From positions 1 through 64,000 of the forward strand of contig JAFSNB010000003.1 of assembly GCA_017447625.1 (NCBI GenBank): a DNA stretch of 64,000 nt, read 5' to 3'. The notes below the pieces were generated by a model. The model worked only from the letters and a program-made list of their open reading frames with translations. It had not been told where the DNA came from and searched no databases. The stretch is from Bacteroidaceae bacterium. Lineage in GTDB: Bacteria > Bacteroidota > Bacteroidia > Bacteroidales > Bacteroidaceae. Of the stretch, positions 9,672 to 16,079 are shown piece by piece. Within the stretch, counting starts at the first letter, position 1. Every line of letters begins with the position of its first letter. A program made the translations under genes and the position numbers.

Positions 9672-10430
9672 ATGTTAGACATCCATGTACAAGTCGCATC
9701 GGACACAGGATGTGTGCGCGACCACAACGAAGACATGATTCTTCTTGCTGGAGAATACTATCGGGACGAGAGCCACGAACTGCAGTTCTCACTTCAGCCC
9801 AACGCCCGCCTGACAGCAGTCGTAGCGGACGGAATGGGAGGACACGAAGGTGGAGAGTTCGCCAGCGAACTGGCTGTACAGTCTCTTCAGGAATTCATTG
9901 ACGGCCTGCCCGCCGGCTTAGAACCTACCGATTTCATCAGCGCCTTCCACCAGTGGGTTCAGCAAGCACATGCCCTTATCACGCAGAAAGGCATTGATAT
10001 GCCGCAATATAATGGTATGGGAACCACACTCGTTGGACTCATCTTCTACGAAGACCACATCTTCAGTGTAAATGTAGGCGACAGCCGCCTCTACCGCTAC
10101 CGCGACACCTTCCTGAAGCAGATTTCCCGCGACCACTCCCTGCGCGAGCTGAACCATGACCCAAGCATACCATCCAACTACATCTACAACAGTCTCGGTG
10201 GCGGAGGCGAAAGCGCGTTTGCCGACGTGGAGGAGGTCACTCGTCACGTGTTGGACAACGACATCTATCTGGTATGCAGCGACGGCCTTTCCGATATGCT
10301 GACAGACGATGAGATAGATGCTCTCATGGATCAGGGTGCAAACGCCATTCAGCTCGTTGAGGCTGCCAAGGCCGCTGGCGGCGAGGACAACGTGAGCGTG
10401 ATGCTCATTCATATTTCAAAACCCGAATAA
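9672..10430 (+). CDS. PP2C-type Ser/Thr protein phosphatase
   Basis: 252-aa PPM/PP2C phosphatase with all metal-site motifs in order: RDHNED near the N terminus, VVADGMGGHEGGE, GMGTT, NVGDSRLYRYR, SRDHS, CSDGLSDML and GGEDNVSVM. Such enzymes use two Mn2+/Mg2+ ions to remove phosphate from Ser/Thr. There is no membrane segment or sensor domain, so it is a soluble, catalytic-domain-only phosphatase as found beside bacterial kinases. It sits 10 bp after the FHA gene and 4 bp before mnmA, so it is certainly co-transcribed with the cassette. It is the likely eraser for the kinase encoded at 1465. Confidence 0.93.
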   Translation: MLDIHVQVASDTGCVRDHNEDMILLAGEYYRDESHELQFSLQPNARLTAVVADGMGGHEGGEFASELAVQSLQEFIDGLPAGLEPTDFISAFHQWVQQAHALITQKGIDMPQYNGMGTTLVGLIFYEDHIFSVNVGDSRLYRYRDTFLKQISRDHSLRELNHDPSIPSNYIYNSLGGGGESAFADVEEVTRHVLDNDIYLVCSDGLSDMLTDDEIDALMDQGANAIQLVEAAKAAGGEDNVSVMLIHISKPE

Positions 10431-10434
10431 GCCA

Positions 10435-11550
10435 ATGAACATAAGTGACTTGCAAGGAAAGCGCGTGGCCGCTCTGCTAAGCGGAGGCGTTGACAGCAGC
10501 GTGGCTGTCCATCTGCTTGCTGAAGCCGGCATAAAGCCCGACCTGTGGTATATTCAGATTGGGCCCGACCGCGACCAGACAGACTTCACCTGCACTATCG
10601 AGGAGGATTTGGAGATGGCCCGCGCTGTGGCCCACAAATACGGCCTGCCCCTGCAGACCATAGACCTGCATAATGATTATTGGGAGCGCGTAGTGGATTA
10701 CACCATTGACCGCGTAGGGCGCGGTCTAACACCGAACCCCGACGTGATGTGCAACCGCCTCATCAAGTTCGGCGTGTTCGATGAGCGTGTGGGACACGAC
10801 TATGACGTCATTGCCACAGGCCACTATGCCACTACCGAGTTTGACAGCGAGGGCCGCACATGGCTCTGCACCAGCCCCGACCCCGTGAAGGATCAGACCG
10901 ACTTCCTTGCTCAGCTGGAGACATGGCAACTGGAGAAAGCCTGCTTCCCTATAGGCCATCTGCCTAAGTCTGAAGTTCGAGCTATCGCTGAGCGCGAGCA
11001 TCTGTCTGCCGCCCACCGAAAGGACTCCCAAGGCATCTGTTTCCTTGGAAAAATAAACTACAACGACTACATCCGCAAGTATCTTGGAGAGAAGCCCGGC
11101 CCCGTAATCGACGAGGCCACAGGAAAGACCATCGGCCAGCATCGCGGCCTTTGGTTCCACACTATCGGGCAGCGCAAAGGGCTGGGCTTCGGCGGCGGCC
11201 CCTGGTATGTAATCCGAAAGGACATGGAGCAGAACATCCTCTATGTGGCCAACGGCTTCGACACCGCTGAACAGTATTCCGACAGTTTCACATCAGCTGC
11301 ATTCCACGCCCTTACCGTAAATCCCTTCACGGAAGCCGGAAAGGAATACCCCATTACGCTGAAAATACGCCACACTCCGGAATTCACCGCTGCTACAGTC
11401 ATCCGGCAGCCCGACGGCAGCCTCGCCTTCCACACCGAACGTCCGCTGCAAGGCGTGGCACCGGGACAGTTCGTTGTGCTTTACGACAAGCAGCACCACC
11501 GCTGCTACGGTTCTGCAGAGATTACTTCATCCTCCAAAACTCCGGCATAA
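10435..11550 (+). CDS. mnmA: tRNA-specific 2-thiouridylase
   Basis: 371-aa MnmA, which adds sulfur to U34 of Lys, Glu and Gln tRNAs using ATP and a persulfide relay. Visible are the PP-loop SGGVDSS (residues 16-22), the catalytic Cys in DVMCNR (C106) and the second Cys in QGICFLG (C202), plus the family motif HTIGQRKG. Length is typical. It starts 4 bp after the PP2C gene, so it appears to share the cassette transcript although no functional link is evident. Its 3' end runs 29 bp into the oppositely oriented trkH gene. Confidence 0.95.
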   Translation: MNISDLQGKRVAALLSGGVDSSVAVHLLAEAGIKPDLWYIQIGPDRDQTDFTCTIEEDLEMARAVAHKYGLPLQTIDLHNDYWERVVDYTIDRVGRGLTPNPDVMCNRLIKFGVFDERVGHDYDVIATGHYATTEFDSEGRTWLCTSPDPVKDQTDFLAQLETWQLEKACFPIGHLPKSEVRAIAEREHLSAAHRKDSQGICFLGKINYNDYIRKYLGEKPGPVIDEATGKTIGQHRGLWFHTIGQRKGLGFGGGPWYVIRKDMEQNILYVANGFDTAEQYSDSFTSAAFHALTVNPFTEAGKEYPITLKIRHTPEFTAATVIRQPDGSLAFHTERPLQGVAPGQFVVLYDKQHHRCYGSAEITSSSKTPA

Positions 11551-13024
11551 AGAGGAAGAGAATGGTGTAGAACTCTAACCTACCCACTAACATAAAGAAA
11601 CTCAGCATCAGCTTGGCCGCATCCGACATCAGCGCGTATGTACCGGCTGGTCCTGTGTGGCCTGTTCCGGGGCCTATATTGCTCAAGCAAGAAAGGCTTG
11701 AGCCAAGTGCCGTGTCTGTATCCCAGCCCATAGACGTCAGGATTGTACAACCCATCACAAGCAATAACATATATAGGAACATGAAACTCAGGGCACTCTT
11801 TAACTTACCTGGAGGGAGCACCTTACCAGACAAACGCAGAGGGATCACCGCATGTGGGTGCAACATAGCTCTGAACTGATTCACGACATCCTTCACACAC
11901 ACAGCAATACGAATCATCTTAACTCCGCCGCCTGTGCTACCTGCGCAAGCTCCGACAAACATCAGAATCAGAGTTGGCATCCAGAAGGGTGCACCCCAGG
12001 CTACATAGTTGTAGTGAGTTGCCTGATATCCAGTACTGCTTGTTATAGACATCACATGAAAGAGAGAACTGCGGAACGTCTCCTCCAGGCCGGTAGGCAA
12101 TGAATTGCTGGCCCCGCGCAGTGCGGGCATATAAGTACAAGCATACGACAACGAACAGAACAGCACCAGAGCTAACAAGACATAAATCGTGAACCATTGC
12201 AACTCCTCGTTCTTAAAGAACACCTTTGTGCGGCCTGTACTTGCGAAATAATACAGAGAGAAGTTCACACTACCTACGAACATGAACAAGCTGCAAACAT
12301 ACTCTATATACGGCGACTGCCAATAAGATATAGAATCCTGATGCGTGCTGAATCCGCCTGTTGCTATTGTGGTCATCGCATGACAGATGGCATCGAACAC
12401 ATTCATCGGTCCTAAGGCATAGAAGAAGCCGCATACACACGTCAGAATGACATATATCAGCAACAGCCTGCGGGCCGTATCACCTATTCTCGGATGCAGT
12501 TTGTCCACACTCAGACCCGTGACTTCAGCCGAGAACATATTGGCATTCTTCAGCTCGTAGATAGGGATAAGGGCGAAGCTGAACACCACGATTCCCAAAC
12601 CACCCAACCATTGGGTCAACTGCCTCCAGAACAGAATTCCGTGCGGTTGCTCATCTATGTTTGTCAGCGCGGTAGCGCCTGTGCTGGTAAATCCGCTCAT
12701 GGTCTCAAAATAGGCTGTGGCCAGATTGTTTGTCGTGCCATAAAGCAAGAACGGCAACATACCGAACACAGAAAAGATCACCCAAACCAGAGCCACGACC
12801 AGAAAACTGTCCTTGCGCGAAAGTACCTGACGTGTTATGTGTTTGCAGCGGGCCGCGTATGTATATAGGCCACCGCCGACTGCTGCCGTCAGCAACGCCG
12901 GAACGAGCAAAGACCAGAAGTCTTTCTCGCCCTCTGTGTAACAGTAATATGCTGATACGCAGCAGGCAAGAAGCATAAACAGGGCCTCCATTAACAGCAG
13001 TGAGCCAAATACTTTTGTCTTCAT
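11522..13024 (-). CDS. trkH: TrkH/KtrB-family potassium transporter subunit
   Basis: 500-aa, strongly hydrophobic membrane protein. The four pore-loop signatures of the family can be read in order (STGATAL, ATGGFST, SSTGYQA, and a last NIGPGTG), together with GSTGGGVKM. These proteins form the K+-conducting pore and need a cytoplasmic TrkA/KtrA regulator, which is not in this window. Start ATG at 13022-13024, 15 bp after the radical SAM gene stop. It is last in a five-gene minus-strand run. Its stop codon lies inside mnmA, giving a 29-bp tail-to-tail overlap and leaving no room for a terminator between them. Confidence 0.93.
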   Translation of the reverse strand: MKTKVFGSLLLMEALFMLLACCVSAYYCYTEGEKDFWSLLVPALLTAAVGGGLYTYAARCKHITRQVLSRKDSFLVVALVWVIFSVFGMLPFLLYGTTNNLATAYFETMSGFTSTGATALTNIDEQPHGILFWRQLTQWLGGLGIVVFSFALIPIYELKNANMFSAEVTGLSVDKLHPRIGDTARRLLLIYVILTCVCGFFYALGPMNVFDAICHAMTTIATGGFSTHQDSISYWQSPYIEYVCSLFMFVGSVNFSLYYFASTGRTKVFFKNEELQWFTIYVLLALVLFCSLSYACTYMPALRGASNSLPTGLEETFRSSLFHVMSITSSTGYQATHYNYVAWGAPFWMPTLILMFVGACAGSTGGGVKMIRIAVCVKDVVNQFRAMLHPHAVIPLRLSGKVLPPGKLKSALSFMFLYMLLLVMGCTILTSMGWDTDTALGSSLSCLSNIGPGTGHTGPAGTYALMSDAAKLMLSFFMLVGRLEFYTILFLFMPEFWRMK

Positions 13025-13039
13025 ATATACACTATTATA

Positions 13040-13813
13040 TTAATAGGACACCGAACAGGGAATCCCCAAAGCCTCCACACGCCGGCCAATGGCATCAAGC
13101 ACCTCGGGAGCGGTTTTCTTTAATTCGTGTGCCGGAGTCTCGCGGTCTATCGTATAAATCATCACCTGACGTGGAGCTATCTCTGCCACCGCGTCTAACC
13201 ACGGGCTTACATATTCCTCGCCAGTGTTATCTACATCCTTTCCGTCACATGTGCCGCCGAGGAACATGGTCTGGATGATGCAACGCCCTTCCATCGCCTT
13301 CAGTCCGTCGATGATATCTCTCACGGCGTAATGTCCCGTGGGGCGATCCACCCTGCCAATATAATCCGGATCCACCGTATCCAGCTTCATTATCGGGTTG
13401 TCTGCAAGCATAAGGGCCGCACGAACGGCAGGCTTAACTACCTGCGTCGCATTGCTCAGCACCGACACCTTCGCATCGGGGCAATAATGATCTCTTATGG
13501 CTATCGTATCTGTAATTATCACGGGGAAATGCGGATGAAGGGTCGGTTCGCCATTGCCGGCAAACGTGAGCACGTCGGGGCGTAAGCCCTCGGCTGCCAT
13601 TTCCTTCAGTTTTGTCTCCAAGGCTGCAGCCACGGCCTCCCGCTCAGGCATCTTTTCTTTCGGACGGAAATCACGGTTGAATCCGCACTCGCAGTAGATG
13701 CAGTCGAACGAACACACCTTGCCGTCTCCCGGCAACAGGTTGATACCAAGCGAAATGCCCAGTCTCCGGCTATGCACTGGCCCGAATATAGGTGATGGAT
13801 ATATTACTGTCAT
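13040..13813 (-). CDS. Radical SAM protein of unknown substrate
   Basis: 257 aa. The [4Fe-4S]-binding CxxxCxxC is C34/C38/C41 (CSFDCIYC), preceded by a GPVHSRRLG segment and followed by a TFAGNGEPTLHP stretch that matches the SAM-binding GGE-type motif. The overall layout resembles the COG0731-like group of radical SAM proteins. The reaction is not known to me. It lies between an O-methyltransferase gene (32-bp gap made of TTTTACATT-type repeats) and trkH (15 bp), in an operon of otherwise unrelated housekeeping genes. Confidence 0.85.
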   Translation of the reverse strand: MTVIYPSPIFGPVHSRRLGISLGINLLPGDGKVCSFDCIYCECGFNRDFRPKEKMPEREAVAAALETKLKEMAAEGLRPDVLTFAGNGEPTLHPHFPVIITDTIAIRDHYCPDAKVSVLSNATQVVKPAVRAALMLADNPIMKLDTVDPDYIGRVDRPTGHYAVRDIIDGLKAMEGRCIIQTMFLGGTCDGKDVDNTGEEYVSPWLDAVAEIAPRQVMIYTIDRETPAHELKKTAPEVLDAIGRRVEALGIPCSVSY

Positions 13814-13845
13814 TTTTCAACGAATTCTACATTTTACATTTTACA

Positions 13846-14499
13846 TTATGATAGACGAATGATGGTCAGTCCGTCCCTCACAGGCAGAATAACCTTCTCC
13901 ACCCTCGGATCTGCTGCCACGTGGTCATTGAAAGCCAATATCCCCTGTGTCTGTAAATCTGACTCGCGCACATCATCCTGCACCACGTGTCCATTCCAAA
14001 GCGTGTTGTCTGCAAGGATATACCCGCCTTCGTTGAGACGCGGCAGCACGGCCTCGTAGTAGTCCGTGTAATGTCTCTTATCCGCATCTATAAACACGAG
14101 GTCGAACATCAGCCCTTGCAACGGACTGTCAGGCATCCGCCTCTCATCCAACAACTGCAATGCGTCGCCGATATGCAACTGAATCTTGTCTGCCCAAGGC
14201 GAACCTTCAAGCCATGGACGTGTAAAATCCTCCTGTTCATCGTTAATTTCCACCGTGTGCAACACGGCTCCGTCTGCCAGACCTTCGGCCATACATAAAG
14301 CACTGTAGCCTGTGAAAGTACCAATCTCCAGCACCGTCTGTGGCCTTATCATCTGCACCAACATCTTCAACACCCTACCCTGCACATGACCCGAAGCCAT
14401 GCGCGGATAGTTCAAATGCAGTTGTGTGGCACGCCACAGACGATGCAGATAGTCACCTTCCGCATCTATATGAGCCTCTATGTACTCGTCAAGCGTCAT
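13846..14499 (-). CDS. SAM-dependent O-methyltransferase
   Basis: 217-aa class I methyltransferase of the catechol O-methyltransferase-like family (AdoMet_MTase, family 3). The SAM-binding loop VLEIGTFTGYS, the acidic VEIN strand end and the metal-site FIDADKRHY are all present. Substrate is not predictable from sequence. It begins 2 bp after the aroQ stop codon, and the purine-rich end of aroQ acts as a plausible ribosome binding site, so the two genes are translationally coupled. Length is typical for the family. Confidence 0.9.
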   Translation of the reverse strand: MTLDEYIEAHIDAEGDYLHRLWRATQLHLNYPRMASGHVQGRVLKMLVQMIRPQTVLEIGTFTGYSALCMAEGLADGAVLHTVEINDEQEDFTRPWLEGSPWADKIQLHIGDALQLLDERRMPDSPLQGLMFDLVFIDADKRHYTDYYEAVLPRLNEGGYILADNTLWNGHVVQDDVRESDLQTQGILAFNDHVAADPRVEKVILPVRDGLTIIRLS

Positions 14500-14501
14500 C
14501 T

Positions 14502-14942
14502 TTATCTTTTCTCTTCTTCTCTTTTCTCTTTTAGGAGAGCTTCCACTGCCAAGCGGTAAGAATCCAGCCCGAAGCCGCAGATAACACCCTTGCAGGCCGC
14601 ACTGATTAGGCTATTGTGACGGAACTCTTCACGCGTGTGTACATTACTTATATGTACCTCCACCGCAGGGGCAGGCACAGCGCGCAGGGCGTCATGAAGT
14701 GCCACGCTTGTGTGGGTATAAGCTCCGGCATTAAGCACTATGCCGTCGCACTCAAAACCCACTTCATGGATACGGTCTATGAGTGCGCCTTCGCAGTTGC
14801 TCTGGAAATAGCCGATTGCCACATCCGGATAAGCGGCACGCAACTCTGTCAGATAATCGTCGAAAGAGCGGCTGCCATAGACTCCCGGCTCCCTCTTTCC
14901 CAACAGGTTCAGGTTTGGACCGTTAATAATCTCTATTCTCAT
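14502..14942 (-). CDS. aroQ: Type II 3-dehydroquinate dehydratase
   Basis: 146-aa AroQ, third step of the shikimate pathway (3-dehydroquinate to 3-dehydroshikimate). The N-terminal INGPNLNLLG signature, the catalytic Tyr (Y22, in GVYGSR), the SNCEG motif and the VHISN...REEFRH segment with the catalytic His are visible. Cytosolic, normally a dodecamer. The last residues are encoded by a purine tract (EKREEEKR) that runs to the start of the methyltransferase gene. No other aro gene is nearby. Confidence 0.95.
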   Translation of the reverse strand: MRIEIINGPNLNLLGKREPGVYGSRSFDDYLTELRAAYPDVAIGYFQSNCEGALIDRIHEVGFECDGIVLNAGAYTHTSVALHDALRAVPAPAVEVHISNVHTREEFRHNSLISAACKGVICGFGLDSYRLAVEALLKEKREEEKR

Positions 14943-14980
14943 ATTGTGATGTTAATTTATGCATTATGCATTAAGAATTG

Positions 14981-15946
14981 TCATAAGTTTCTTTCCACGA
15001 CAAAATCAACGAAGAGCTTCAGTGAAGAAGCCACCTCCACGTCTCTCAACTGGCGCAGCAGCTCCACAGCCTCCAAGCGTAAACGCTCCATCTCGCCATT
15101 GGCGTAGGCCACGCCGCCGTATGTGCGTGTTGCATCCACCAACTCCTGAATCTCCAATTTCGAGGCTTCTCGGGCACGCACCTTCAGGGCGATGCGCTCC
15201 AACTGCGGGTCAGCAGCCTCCGTTACAGCGTGCAGCACCGGAAGCGTCAGCTTACCTTCCTGCAAGTCATTGCCCGTGGGCTTGCCTACATTCATGGTAT
15301 CGTCCAAGTCGAATATGTCGTCGCGCAGCTGGAAGCAAAGTCCTGCGAGATGTCCGAAACGCTCTAACAGAGCGATATGTTCGGCATCAGCTCCGCCCAG
15401 CAGGGCACCGATATAAGCACACGAAGAGAAGAGAGCAGCTGTCTTCTTGGCAATCACGCGGTAATAGCCTTCCTCACTGAAAGTCGTACGCTGCGTGTTG
15501 CTCAGCTGCTCCAGTTCGCCATCGGCCAGCGTCTGTCCAAGCCAGGCCACGCGCTCCACCACGTCTGCGTTCCGAGTACGTGCCACCTCAGCTAAAGCTG
15601 CCGAGACAATGAAGTCTCCCACCAACACAGCTGCCTTGTTGTCCCAAAGCGAGTTCACAGACCGCTGCCCGCGCCGCATATCGCTCTCATCCACCACGTC
15701 GTCATGTACGAGACTTGACAGATGCAGTAGCTCCAGACCAGCAGCTGCGTGCAGCACATTATCCGACACCTCGCCGCCCTCGCGGGCACACAGCATCACC
15801 AGCGTGGGCCGCATCCGCTTGCCGGTCTTCCGGGTGACATGTGCGAGGGCCGCTGCCAGCAGTTCGTTGTCTGTATGCAGAGCGTCCTTATAAATCGTAT
15901 CAAAGCGTTCAAGCGCCGATGATATAGGTTTGCGAATAGTGTTTAG
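14981..15946 (-). CDS. Polyprenyl (all-trans) diphosphate synthase
   Basis: About 321 aa. Both aspartate-rich motifs that bind the Mg2+-diphosphate are present: DDVVD (from residue 82) and DDIFD (from 209), with KRMRP upstream and the KTAALF and GxxxQxxDD context expected of trans-prenyltransferases. It probably makes the octaprenyl-type chain of menaquinone, but product length cannot be read. The open frame extends to 16045 with no internal ATG; a -7 box at 15995-16002 lies in it, so I place the start at the GTG at 15944-15946, which gives an N terminus like that of relatives. Gene is first in the minus-strand run ending with trkH. Confidence 0.88.
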   Translation of the reverse strand, partial: LNTIRKPISSALERFDTIYKDALHTDNELLAAALAHVTRKTGKRMRPTLVMLCAREGGEVSDNVLHAAAGLELLHLSSLVHDDVVDESDMRRGQRSVNSLWDNKAAVLVGDFIVSAALAEVARTRNADVVERVAWLGQTLADGELEQLSNTQRTTFSEEGYYRVIAKKTAALFSSCAYIGALLGGADAEHIALLERFGHLAGLCFQLRDDIFDLDDTMNVGKPTGNDLQEGKLTLPVLHAVTEAADPQLERIALKVRAREASKLEIQELVDATRTYGGVAYANGEMERLRLEAVELLRQLRDVEVASSLKLFVDFVVERNL

Positions 15947-15994
15947 CACAGCAGAAATTGTCTTAAGAATATATATTGTTGATGAAATATGGCG

Positions 15995-16002
15995 CAAAAT
16001 TA
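15995..16002 (-). promoter_or_regulatory. -7 box upstream of prenyl synthase
   Basis: Minus-strand TAATTTTG fits TAnnTTTG. No TTG was found at the ideal distance. It lies about 50 bp above the GTG start chosen for the synthase and back to back with the polA promoter. Confidence 0.45.
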
Positions 16003-16045
16003 CGTCTTTTTCCCGATTGTTGCTATTAAATAGCAAAAAAAGCAC

Positions 16046-16053
16046 TACTTTTG
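16046..16053 (+). promoter_or_regulatory. -7 box upstream of polA
   Basis: TACTTTTG fits TAnnTTTG and sits 27 bp before the ATG at 16080. A TTGTTG at 16017-16022 is the only -33 candidate but the spacer is a few bases long. Confidence 0.5.
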
Positions 16054-16079
16054 CCCAAAGAAACCGAGCAAAGTCAAGT

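Noticed and set aside
14340-14534. 64-aa plus-strand frame near aroQ
   Set aside because: It is a shadow of the methyltransferase and aroQ genes and ends in the purine/pyrimidine tract.
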